Shown here piece after piece: positions 1-6,798 of a stretch of DNA of 27,934 bases. The DNA comes from an uncultured Chromatiaceae bacterium (GTDB taxonomy: Bacteria > Pseudomonadota > Gammaproteobacteria > Enterobacterales > Alteromonadaceae). The position numbers and the translations under genes were made by a program. Below the pieces are notes generated by a model. It ran no database searches. It worked only from the letters and a program-made list of their open reading frames with translations, and was not told where the DNA came from. The stretch lies in assembly GCA_946481195.1 (NCBI GenBank), contig CAMLNG010000003.1:1-27934 (forward strand), read 5' to 3'. The stretch's first letter is position 1. Each line of letters begins with the position of its first letter.

Positions 1-736
1 GTTCTGCCGTGGCCGGATGTTGTTTGTCGTACGGGCTGTGACTACCAGCAGTTGCCGTGCTGCCAGGCCAGGCGATGACCTGAGCACTACCGGCGCCGGC
101 AGCTTTTAACAGCGGGCTGAAAACGTCTAAGGCGCCTTGCTGCCAGGTCGCGGCGGCATCGGCATAATCAACATCCAGATCGGCGCGGGCATAGAGGCGT
201 TTTGCGCCCAGTGCGGCCAGCTGCTCGTCAAAGTCCTGTGCAGTTTTGCAGAAAAACTCATAGCTGGTGTCACCAAGGCCCAGCACGGCGTATTGCAGCT
301 CCGGCAGTTTTGGCGCTTTTTTGCCAAACAGGAATTTATGGAAACTCACCGCAGATTCCGGCGGTTCACCTTCGCCATAAGTCGAAGTGACGATGATCAG
401 AAATTTTTCTTTGGCCAAGGCATTGGTTTTGTAAGAAGCGATGTCCTGCAACTGTACCGCCACACCCTGCGCTTCAGCAGCAGCTTTGATTTTAGTCGCG
501 ACGCCTTTGGCATTACCGGTTTGCGAGGCATATAAAATAGTCAGTACTGCTGCTTGTTGTGGCGCAGAAGCGACACTGGCGGTACTGCCGCCCGCAGCCA
601 GCTGTGCAGCAGCCGCCAGATAACCGCTGACCCAGGCTTGCTGGATAGGGTTGAGCTGGCTGACCAATTTTTGTAAGTCCTGAACTTGCTGCGCACTAAG
701 CGGGCTCGCTGGTGCGATCAGTGAAGTAAACGGCAT
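1..736 (-). CDS. cysJ: Assimilatory sulfite reductase (NADPH) flavoprotein alpha subunit CysJ, 5' part only
   Basis: This gene starts with ATG at 736 and runs off the left edge, so about 245 codons of a protein that is usually near 600 residues are visible. CysJ passes electrons from NADPH through FAD and FMN to the CysI hemoprotein, which reduces sulfite to sulfide in cysteine synthesis. The visible part is a short helical N-terminal leader (residues 1-62) and then a flavodoxin-type FMN domain. FMN-loop motifs are SQTGNA (71-76), TYGEGEPP (119-126) and GLGDTSYE (153-160). The FAD/NADPH half lies outside the window. AGGTG upstream of the ATG is a plausible ribosome site. The gene diverges from the DUF2884 gene across a 315-bp gap. 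The family call is firm; other flavodoxin-reductase fusions are less likely because of the typical CysJ leader. Confidence 0.93.
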   Translation of the reverse strand, partial: MPFTSLIAPASPLSAQQVQDLQKLVSQLNPIQQAWVSGYLAAAAQLAAGGSTASVASAPQQAAVLTILYASQTGNAKGVATKIKAAAEAQGVAVQLQDIASYKTNALAKEKFLIIVTSTYGEGEPPESAVSFHKFLFGKKAPKLPELQYAVLGLGDTSYEFFCKTAQDFDEQLAALGAKRLYARADLDVDYADAAATWQQGALDVFSPLLKAAGAGSAQVIAWPGSTATAGSHSPYDKQHPATAE

Positions 737-1051
737 AACGACACCTGTACTGTCAAAATTGCCGTTATTTTATCCATATAGACGGCTAAATCAGAAAGAA
801 TTGATCGGCACCACTTATTCGAATTAGTTATATACCAAGACTGTCTGGCAATAGCGGATATTTGCCTAATTATTAGTGAAAAACACTAATAACCTCAATT
901 CCCCGCAATCACTAGCCACTAAATAGATATTTAAAATCAACAAGATAAGTATTGGCACAGCCTTTGCCATAGCAAATCATCTGAAACAGTCAGCATAGGT
1001 TCAGCCGGACCAGGACTGACATTATCACCGACCCGACGAAGGAATGAACTT
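737..1051. other. Divergent intergenic region cysJ / DUF2884 gene
   Basis: No gene was found in these 315 bases. The stretch is AT-rich and must carry the promoters for two divergent genes. Its one clear structure is a perfect inverted repeat (listed separately at 870-892). The ribosome site AAGGAA lies about 8 bases before the ATG at 1052. No CysB site could be identified with confidence. Confidence 0.6.
870..892. repeat. Perfect 9-bp inverted repeat, operator candidate
   Basis: The arms TTATTAGTG and CACTAATAA are separated by five A residues. No T-run follows on either strand, so a terminator is unlikely. The place between divergent cysJ and the DUF2884 gene suggests a regulator binding site, but the regulator is unknown. 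Confidence 0.45.
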
Positions 1052-1867
1052 ATGAAACTGTTAATTGCCGCCACTTTATTCAGTTCTATCGCGATGGCCC
1101 ACGAATCTGAACACAACTGCTCCATGGAATTACATGACGATTTATTGGTGCAACGCGCCGACGTGCAGTTGCTGCGCAACGACGCACCGTTATGGCGTAT
1201 CAGCGACCAGGGTCAACTGTGGATCAACAATCAGGCCGTCGACACCGATGCGCAAACCGCAGTGCTGTTGCAGCAATATCAGGCAGGCCTTCGTACCAAT
1301 GCGGAAGATACTGTGACACTGGTGGCCGACGCGGTGTCGATGGCCTCTGAAGCCCTGACCCGGGTGATGGCACAATTTGAAGTCGACAACGGCGAAGCGC
1401 AGGCCAACATTGACCGCGCGCTGAATAAAATGCGTACCAACCTCGACCAAATTCTGTTGCGCAGCGACAACAGCATCCGAATTAACGGTAGCAAGCTGGC
1501 CGGCATCGACAATGGTTTTGACGATGAAATGTCCAAAGCCATCGAAGAATCCGTGGCTGAAATCACCGGCAATGCCCTGATGCTGGTTGGTAAAGCCATG
1601 AGCAGTGGCGAAGGTAATTTTGAGCAACGGATGGAAGCATTCGGTAAAAAAATGGACAAATTTGGCGAGGAGTTAGAAGCCGACATGAACGCCCGTGGCG
1701 ACCAGCTCGAAACCCGTGGTCAGCAAATCTGCAGTTCACTGCAACAGCTGGATAGTCTGGAAGCGCAAATTCAGGCCAAAGTCCCGGCGATGCAAAAATT
1801 TGATTTGATTCAGGTTTCCGACAAAAAAGATGAAGCTGCCAACGACACCGCAAGCAGCGCTGAATAA
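1052..1867 (+). CDS. DUF2884 family (YggN-like) secreted protein
   Basis: This 271-residue protein has a short signal peptide (residues 1-16, ending at SIAMA/H), so it is probably periplasmic. The body matches the pattern of the DUF2884/YggN family: an N-terminal region with the segment GQLWINNQAVDTDAQTAVL, then a long helical region of polar and acidic residues with repeated conserved Gly/Glu turns. The C-terminal third (about 195-245) is likely coiled coil, and the end is a charged, low-complexity tail. Two Cys residues (in HNCSM and QQICSSL) could form a disulfide. No enzymatic motif is visible and the function of the family is not known to me. It has a good AAGGAA ribosome site and its own terminator, so it is probably monocistronic. 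Confidence 0.85.
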   Translation: MKLLIAATLFSSIAMAHESEHNCSMELHDDLLVQRADVQLLRNDAPLWRISDQGQLWINNQAVDTDAQTAVLLQQYQAGLRTNAEDTVTLVADAVSMASEALTRVMAQFEVDNGEAQANIDRALNKMRTNLDQILLRSDNSIRINGSKLAGIDNGFDDEMSKAIEESVAEITGNALMLVGKAMSSGEGNFEQRMEAFGKKMDKFGEELEADMNARGDQLETRGQQICSSLQQLDSLEAQIQAKVPAMQKFDLIQVSDKKDEAANDTASSAE

Positions 1868-1912
1868 GGTTTATTTCCCACGAGAGTTTGCTGAAACCTC
1901 TCATCACCCGTT

Positions 1913-1938
1913 GCCCCGCTTTTGGCGGGGCTTTTTTT
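1913..1938 (+). terminator. Rho-independent terminator of the DUF2884 gene
   Basis: The stem GCCCCGC/GCGGGGC (7 bp) is followed directly by seven T residues, 45 bases after the stop codon. Confidence 0.92.
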
Positions 1939-1975
1939 ACTGCAGATTAGTGGATAATGACAAGGGGCAACCTGC

Positions 1976-2443
1976 TTAGTCTTGCGGTAATAACCAGCGG
2001 GCTTGCGGTAATGCCACAGTGAGTTGCTGCCGGATGGACTGATATTCGGTATAAGGGATCAAAAACCGGCGCTTTTCTGCGGGCAACGGAGCATCGTGCT
2101 CAATCGTCAGATAAACATAAGCGCGCTGCTGATCAATCACGCCCATTTCAACTTGTGAGATCGCCTGCAACGGCCAACTTTCATTGCCAATGTGCAGCGT
2201 CCTGCCGTTCAGCTTCAGTTGGTCCTGTAGCGATGCGATCTCCGCCGCCAATACCGCGGAATCTTCCCGGCGATGGCGCTGGATCAACCAAATCACCATC
2301 AACCAAGCAGTGAGCACTGCCCCCAAAGACAGCCAGTCTTGTTGTAACCAGCGCTGATAGCCGCTGATGCTAAAAGCCAGTGTTGCCAGCAGCAACAACA
2401 GCCATTTATTCAGGGTAAACTTGGACACTGTGTTGTTCGTCAT
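1976..2443 (-). CDS. Small two-helix membrane protein of unknown function
   Basis: This 155-residue protein is not recognised. Two hydrophobic helices lie near the N terminus (about residues 12-28 and 38-55), followed by a basic stretch (RHRRE), a short helical segment and a soluble C-terminal domain of about 90 residues rich in beta-strand pattern. The layout recalls small PH-like membrane proteins, but I cannot name a family. A GTG codon at 2449 is also in frame. The ATG at 2443 was chosen because AAGAG sits 5 bases before it. It diverges from the RidA-family gene and has no close partner on its strand. Confidence 0.7.
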   Translation of the reverse strand: MTNNTVSKFTLNKWLLLLLATLAFSISGYQRWLQQDWLSLGAVLTAWLMVIWLIQRHRREDSAVLAAEIASLQDQLKLNGRTLHIGNESWPLQAISQVEMGVIDQQRAYVYLTIEHDAPLPAEKRRFLIPYTEYQSIRQQLTVALPQARWLLPQD

Positions 2444-2496
2444 ATCCACTCTTCATGTAGCGAGCAAAAAACTACGTATCTTGTTATTGCAAACGT

Positions 2497-2526
2497 CAGG
2501 TTGCAACTGTCTGGCACCTGTTTTTT
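2497..2526 (+). terminator. Terminator-like hairpin in the gap before the RidA gene
   Basis: CAGGTTGC pairs with GCACCTG (one bulged T), with a 9-base loop and six T residues after it. It sits in a divergent promoter region, where no upstream plus-strand gene needs a terminator. It could be a leader attenuator or chance. Confidence 0.4.
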
Positions 2527-2536
2527 GGGTTTTGTT

Positions 2537-2554
2537 GTTGCAGATGTTGCAGAT
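2537..2554. repeat. Two-copy tandem 9-mer
   Basis: GTTGCAGAT is repeated twice in direct succession, with a partial third copy (GTTGCT) after it. It is a minor local repeat between divergent genes. Confidence 0.6.
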
Positions 2555-2637
2555 GTTGCTGAAACCGGCCACGTAGCAACGCTTGCCAAGCAGATCTCAT
2601 CCTGTTACAACAGCGCAACTTCAATGGAGTACACCAG

Positions 2638-2985
2638 ATGATTCAGCGAATTTTACCAGGAAGTCGTTATTCCGAGGCCGTGATCGCCGGCGGTTTTATC
2701 TTTTGTGCCGGCATGGTGCCTAACGACACCAGCCTGGATATTCAGGGCCAAACCGCCGATGTGCTGGCACAAATTGATGCCTTATTGACCGAATGTGGCG
2801 CCAGCAAAGCGGCTATCGTCGATGCCACTATTTATTTGGCCGATATGGCCGATTACGCAGGTATGAATCAGGCCTGGGATGCCTGGGTTGCTGCGGGTCA
2901 GGCGCCGGCCCGAGCCACAGTCGAAGCCCGTCTGGCTGACCCTGCCTGGAAAATCGAAATCAAAGTCACGGCATTTCGCGGCTAA
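2638..2985 (+). CDS. RidA family protein, YoaB-like subgroup
   Basis: This 115-residue protein has the length of a single RidA (YjgF/UK114) domain. RidA proteins hydrolyse reactive enamine/imine intermediates from PLP enzymes and act as cytosolic trimers. The C-terminal signature APARATVEARLADP followed by KIEIKVTA carries the Arg of the family active site (in PAR-A-T-V-E). The segments DATIYLADMADYAGMNQAWDAW and VAAGQAPAR resemble E. coli YoaB more than RidA itself, so the precise substrate is uncertain. GGAG lies 9 bases before the ATG. It is convergent with the ankyrin gene, 12 bp away. Confidence 0.9.
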   Translation: MIQRILPGSRYSEAVIAGGFIFCAGMVPNDTSLDIQGQTADVLAQIDALLTECGASKAAIVDATIYLADMADYAGMNQAWDAWVAAGQAPARATVEARLADPAWKIEIKVTAFRG

Positions 2986-2988
2986 ATG

Positions 2989-3008
2989 TTCAGCCGCTTA
3001 AGGCTGAA
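2989..3008. repeat. Hairpin between convergent RidA and ankyrin genes
   Basis: TTCAGCC pairs with GGCTGAA around a 6-base loop that holds the ankyrin gene's stop codon. There is no T-run on either side, so it may act as a 3' stabilising structure shared by both messages rather than a classical terminator. Confidence 0.5.
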
Positions 3009-3588
3009 TCGTTGCGTTAGTTGATTCCGCTGTAGCGCTGGCGTCCTGCAACTGAGTCGCCAATGCCTTCAATTTGTCACTTTGGCCAAACTTCTCGGCA
3101 AACTGCGCCGCCGTCATCTGACTTTTGTCAGTGATGGCGTCTGTCGCTGCCGCACTATTCGCTTTGTCGCAATCGATGGCATAAAGCTGTTTTGCAATTC
3201 CCCACTCCGCCTTGATCATGGCACCCATTAAAGCGGTATGGCCTCGTTTGTCACGGAGACAGGCGTCTGCGCCGGCTTTGAGCAACAAATCCACCGCGCT
3301 GGCCTGGCCCTGATAAGCGGCGATCATCAATGCGGTATAGCTGCCGTCATTTTTCAGATCTACCGGGAATCCGGCCTGAATAAACTCCCGAAGCACTGCC
3401 GTTTCGCCACTGCGCGCTGCCGCAAAATAATACTGGCTAAGTTCAGTCAGCGCAGCGGGCTGTGGCGCTACCACCGCCGGTCTTGTCTCAGCCGCCGCCG
3501 TTTGCTCTGCGGGGTGCTGCGGATCTGCCGCAACGTCGGCAAACAACAATACCAGGGTCGCTGCAAACATCTGACGATATCGTTTCAT
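2998..3588 (-). CDS. Secreted ankyrin-repeat protein, AnkB-like, next to catalase
   Basis: This protein has 196 residues from the ATG at 3588. An in-frame upstream start at 3630 is less likely because the signal peptide (KRYRQ then a hydrophobic stretch, ending near ADVAA) begins at 3588. After a Pro/Ala-rich linker there are about three ankyrin repeats. The clearest are in YTALMIAAYQGQASAVDLLL and HTALMGAMIKAEWGIAKQL. It lies 133 bp after a periplasmic catalase gene on the same strand. In Pseudomonas aeruginosa, ankB lies beside katB and is needed for full KatB activity, so a similar helper role in the periplasm is a reasonable inference. The C-terminal tail is low-complexity. Confidence 0.8.
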   Translation of the reverse strand: MKRYRQMFAATLVLLFADVAADPQHPAEQTAAAETRPAVVAPQPAALTELSQYYFAAARSGETAVLREFIQAGFPVDLKNDGSYTALMIAAYQGQASAVDLLLKAGADACLRDKRGHTALMGAMIKAEWGIAKQLYAIDCDKANSAAATDAITDKSQMTAAQFAEKFGQSDKLKALATQLQDASATAESTNATIQP

Positions 3589-3721
3589 CACCTTACCCTT
3601 CTGAATCTTATCAATGCCTGCGAAGCTCAACCTTGTTTGCAGGAAGGAGCCAAAGAGCTTCGCAGGACTTTAACCCTCATCAGGTAACCGGCATGCCTGC
3701 CCACGCCGGCACCTGTGGTAC

Positions 3722-5242
3722 TTACAGCGTGGCTGCCAGTGCTGTGACCTTCTTCATATCGCCCTTGACCGCTTTGGTCAGCGCCGTACCGTAATCAACA
3801 TCAGCTTTGTAAAAATGCGCCAGCATTTTGTGTTTGGTGTTGCTGTCGCGCACCGCGCCTAAATCACCAGCCAGATTGCGCACCAGGTTTTGCTTGGCGG
3901 TTTTATCCAGCGCGCGGTAGAACTCACCGGCCTGACTGAAGTTGTCAGTCTTGGCGATGATTTGCTGCTGCACAGTACCCGACAGTGGCGTGGCCACAGC
4001 GCGGGCAGCGGCCAATGCCGGTTTGGGCTCGATGCTGCTCGGCTCGTAGTTCACATTTGATTTGGTGTTGCCATAGTTCATCGCGCCGTCTTGATTATTG
4101 CTATGCACTGCAACCAAAGGGCGGTTAATTGGCAATTGCTGATGGTTAGCACCGAGGCGATACATCTGGGTATCGCTGTAACTGAAAATCCGGCCCTGCA
4201 GCAGACGGTCTTCCGATGGCTCAATGCCCGGCACTAAATTGGCTGGTGCAAAGGCCGCTTGTTCGGTTTCCTGAAAGAAATTATCCGGCATCCGGTTCAG
4301 CGTCATAGTGCCGACTTTGACTTCTGCCACGCCTGGCCAGACTTTGGTCGCGTCCAGCGGGTTAAAACTGAAATCGTCCAGCTGTTCCGGCTTTAACGTC
4401 TGCACATACAAATCCCACTTCGGGAAATTGCCGGCATTGATTTCTTTGTAGAGATCACGCGTCAGATGGTTAAAGTCCATGCTTTGCACCTTGGCGACCT
4501 GGTCAGCATTCAGACTCTTAATGCCTTGCTGTGATTTCCAGTGGAACTTCACATAAGTCGTGTCGCCTTTGGCATTGATGAATTTAAAGGCATGCACGCC
4601 AAACCCGTCCATTTCACGATAGCTGGCCGGCGTACCGAGGTCTGAATAGACCTGAGTCAACATATGGGTCGATGCCGGGTCTTGTGACATAAAATCAAAA
4701 ACGCGGTTCGGGTCCTGCATATTGTCAACCGGCGACGGTTTCAGTGAATGCACCATGTCCGGGATCTTAATCGCGTCGCGGATGAAAAATACCGGCAGAT
4801 TGTTCCCGACTAAATCCCAATTGCCCTGGTCGGTATAAAACTTGGTGGCAAAACCACGTGGATCGCGCAGCGTTTCCGGGCTGTGATTGCCGTGGATCAC
4901 GGTGGAAAAACGCACAAACACCGGGGTCTTTTTGCCGCTTTGCGCAAACAGGCTGGCAATGGTTAAATCCGGGATGGCGTTGGTCACAATAAATTCGCCA
5001 TGCGCACCAGTGCCACGGGCATGCACCACCCGCTCTGGAATGCGCTCACGGGCAAAACGTTGTAATTTCTGAATTAAATGCACGTCTTGCAGCAAGGTGC
5101 TGCCATTGGGTCCTGCGGTTATAGAGTTCTGGTTATCGCCGACCGGCGCACCATTGTCCTTGGTCAGGTTTTGCGCCTGTACGGCAAAACTGCTACTGAA
5201 GTGGGCTAAAACCGCTAACGCGACGATTGTTTTTTTGTTCAT
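3722..5242 (-). CDS. Periplasmic heme catalase (KatB-like)
   Basis: This 506-residue monofunctional catalase breaks hydrogen peroxide into water and oxygen. Residues 1-23 form a signal peptide (ending VQAQ), so it is predicted to be periplasmic. The active-site signature FARERIPERVVHARGTG is intact, with catalytic His74. The distal Asn is N147 (in DLVGNN). The proximal heme motif RIFSYSDT is at 351-358, with Tyr355 as the expected heme ligand. The length fits small-subunit catalases. The ribosome site GAGGA is 8 bases upstream. The downstream neighbour encodes a secreted ankyrin protein and the upstream neighbour a secreted esterase. Control by OxyR is likely from family knowledge, but I could not mark a clear site. 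A specific katA/katB symbol cannot be settled from sequence alone. Confidence 0.95.
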   Translation of the reverse strand: MNKKTIVALAVLAHFSSSFAVQAQNLTKDNGAPVGDNQNSITAGPNGSTLLQDVHLIQKLQRFARERIPERVVHARGTGAHGEFIVTNAIPDLTIASLFAQSGKKTPVFVRFSTVIHGNHSPETLRDPRGFATKFYTDQGNWDLVGNNLPVFFIRDAIKIPDMVHSLKPSPVDNMQDPNRVFDFMSQDPASTHMLTQVYSDLGTPASYREMDGFGVHAFKFINAKGDTTYVKFHWKSQQGIKSLNADQVAKVQSMDFNHLTRDLYKEINAGNFPKWDLYVQTLKPEQLDDFSFNPLDATKVWPGVAEVKVGTMTLNRMPDNFFQETEQAAFAPANLVPGIEPSEDRLLQGRIFSYSDTQMYRLGANHQQLPINRPLVAVHSNNQDGAMNYGNTKSNVNYEPSSIEPKPALAAARAVATPLSGTVQQQIIAKTDNFSQAGEFYRALDKTAKQNLVRNLAGDLGAVRDSNTKHKMLAHFYKADVDYGTALTKAVKGDMKKVTALAATL

Positions 5243-5348
5243 TGGGTTGTCCTCTGTCTGAGTCAGCTTCTTCCTGCCTGTTCAGCTTAGGGGCACCAAT
5301 TGAATTTAAAAAATGATATAAATGAATACACACAATCGCTAAAAACGA

Positions 5349-6173
5349 TTAATTATTTGCGGTGGTCGTCAGAGGGAAAAAATGCAGCAGCACATCGTCC
5401 AGCAATGGCTGCCAGTTGCGCCAGTTATGGCCAAAACGCACTTCCTGATAGGCAACGTCATAGCCCTTCTTTTGCAATAACTGATGAAATTTCCGGCCGG
5501 CACCAAGGTTGTCGTTCAGGGTGCCAAATGACAGGGACATTTTCAGCGGCAACAAGGGTTGTTGCTGATAGAGCTTGGTCAGGACTGCCAGATGGTCTTT
5601 ATTGCCAGGCGATTGCATCGCCAGATTACCAAATTGATTAGGTAGCAACAGACCAAAACAAGCGGCATTAATAGCGCCAAAAGACAGGCCGAGGATCACC
5701 CGGTCTGTACGTGTTGTCGATGGCTGATATTGTTGTTGCACGGCCGGCAGTAAAGTGTCGCGGAAAAACGCTGCATACTGCTGATTACACATAAATTGCT
5801 GATGACGGCGGTTGACGGATAAATCGGCCGGGTCGCGGGCGTCAACCAGTACCAGCAATAATGGTCGTATCTTGCCTTCAGCACGCAGCTGAACGATGAG
5901 TTCGGGCAGCTGGCCTTCCGCGGCATACCAGGCGCCGTCGGTGGCGTACAGTACAGGGTCGCCGGGCTGATAACCGGGGCTTGGGATCGCCTGATACTGC
6001 AGGTCATACTCTAACTGCGGACTATGGATGCGCTGCCAGCCGGTGGTTGTCGCTGCAGCCGCAGCTGCTGCGGAGTCAGCCACGGCAAGGTGCGGCCACA
6101 ACAGACTCAGCAGCAACAGACTGTTGGCAGACAGTTCAGATTTTACAGGCACCACCGGCGCAATCATCTTCAT
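5349..6173 (-). CDS. Secreted alpha/beta-hydrolase, putative esterase (esterase D/PF00756-like)
   Basis: From the ATG at 6173 this is a 274-residue protein with an N-terminal signal peptide (hydrophobic core LLLLSLLW, ending near AVADS) and then an Ala/Thr-rich linker. The body fits the putative-esterase family. It has the nucleophile elbow GLSFGA (Ser164 in this numbering), a likely acid in GTLNDN (Asp221) and a likely catalytic His249 in FGHNWRNWQ. Substrates could be a siderophore or another ester; none is shown by context. The reading frame stays open up to 6251, but the signal peptide begins at 6173 (or at the ATG at 6167). With this start its first 38 bases overlap the small acidic ORF upstream, which suggests translational coupling. 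The catalase gene follows after 106 bp. Confidence 0.8.
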   Translation of the reverse strand: MKMIAPVVPVKSELSANSLLLLSLLWPHLAVADSAAAAAAATTTGWQRIHSPQLEYDLQYQAIPSPGYQPGDPVLYATDGAWYAAEGQLPELIVQLRAEGKIRPLLLVLVDARDPADLSVNRRHQQFMCNQQYAAFFRDTLLPAVQQQYQPSTTRTDRVILGLSFGAINAACFGLLLPNQFGNLAMQSPGNKDHLAVLTKLYQQQPLLPLKMSLSFGTLNDNLGAGRKFHQLLQKKGYDVAYQEVRFGHNWRNWQPLLDDVLLHFFPLTTTANN

Positions 6174-6288
6174 CCGGCAAGGCTTCGGCAGCCGCTGCGG
6201 CAGCGTCCGCGGCGGCCAGTTTTGCTGCATTGTTCTCTGCTGCAGCATCAAAATCCAGATGATCTAAATCCAGGTCAAAATCGTCCAT
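6136..6288 (-). CDS. Small acidic Ala-rich protein with C-terminal Cys motif
   Basis: This is a 50-codon ORF between ubiK and the esterase gene. The protein begins MDDFDLDLDHLDFDAAAENN, continues as an Ala-rich helix and ends in PDEDDCAGGACKI. A strong ribosome site (AAGGAG) overlaps the ubiK stop codon and lies 5 bases before the ATG at 6288. Another ATG at 6291 is only 2 bases away and less likely. The stop codon lies inside the esterase frame, so the three genes look like one transcript. The two Cys in CxxxxC at the very end could bind a metal or form a disulfide. No signal peptide is visible, so it is likely cytoplasmic. I do not recognise a named family. Confidence 0.72.
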   Translation of the reverse strand: MDDFDLDLDHLDFDAAAENNAAKLAAADAAAAAAEALPDEDDCAGGACKI

Positions 6289-6297
6289 CATGGCTCC

Positions 6298-6558
6298 TTA
6301 TTCAGTTTTTTCAGCGGCCTGAGCAGCCAGCAGTTGTTGTACCTGCAGTTCCAGCGCTTCAAGTTTTTCGCGGGTGCGCAGCAACACCTGGCGCTGCACG
6401 TCAAATTCTTCCCGTGACACAAAATCAAGCGCGCTCAGTTTGGCCTGCAGCACCGCTTTCACTTTGGCTTCAACATCATCGGCGACTTCACGGAATTTCG
6501 GCGGAATAGAGGCGCCGATTTGGCGCGCGATGTCTTCAATTTTTTTCGGATCTAACAT
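6298..6558 (-). CDS. ubiK: Ubiquinone biosynthesis accessory factor UbiK (YqiC)
   Basis: This 86-residue protein has the full BMFP/UbiK pattern. The N-terminal amphipathic part begins [20 protein letters not shown], followed by [31 protein letters not shown]. The C-terminal region (about 53-80) is a heptad coiled coil that drives trimer formation. In E. coli, UbiK works with UbiJ in the soluble Ubi complex that makes ubiquinone aerobically. A strong GAGGAAG ribosome site precedes the ATG. It heads a minus-strand row with the small acidic ORF and the esterase gene, and it is divergent from rep. Confidence 0.95.
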   Translation of the reverse strand: MLDPKKIEDIARQIGASIPPKFREVADDVEAKVKAVLQAKLSALDFVSREEFDVQRQVLLRTREKLEALELQVQQLLAAQAAEKTE

Positions 6559-6666
6559 GTCAGCTTCCTCAACCTGAGGTCATGATTGAAGCCTCAGTGT
6601 AAGGGCTGTATTTGGCGCTGGCGACTGTTTTTTCAAGGCTGGCCGGTTGAATTAAAATGCCGGATC

Positions 6667-6695
6667 TTCTGATGCTGTCTGCTTTGGGCTACACT
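6667..6695 (+). promoter_or_regulatory. Possible sigma70 promoter of rep
   Basis: The -35-like TTCTGA and -10-like TACACT (6690-6695) are 17 bases apart. The -35 match is weak. The start site would be near 6702, giving a leader of about 97 bases with a small GCGCA/TGCGC hairpin at 6719-6734. Confidence 0.35.
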
Positions 6696-6798
6696 AGCGC
6701 CCTTTTATGCGGCAAGGTGCGCAACCAGCTGCGCGACCCCTGCCTGCAGCAAGCGGCGCCTGACCGGACCACCCGGCTTTTAGTGACTGAAAACTCTG

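Noticed and set aside
5981..6509. Plus-strand open frames opposite the esterase and ubiK genes
   Set aside because: They are Ala/Gln/Ser-rich antisense products of GC-rich coding sequence, with no family resemblance.
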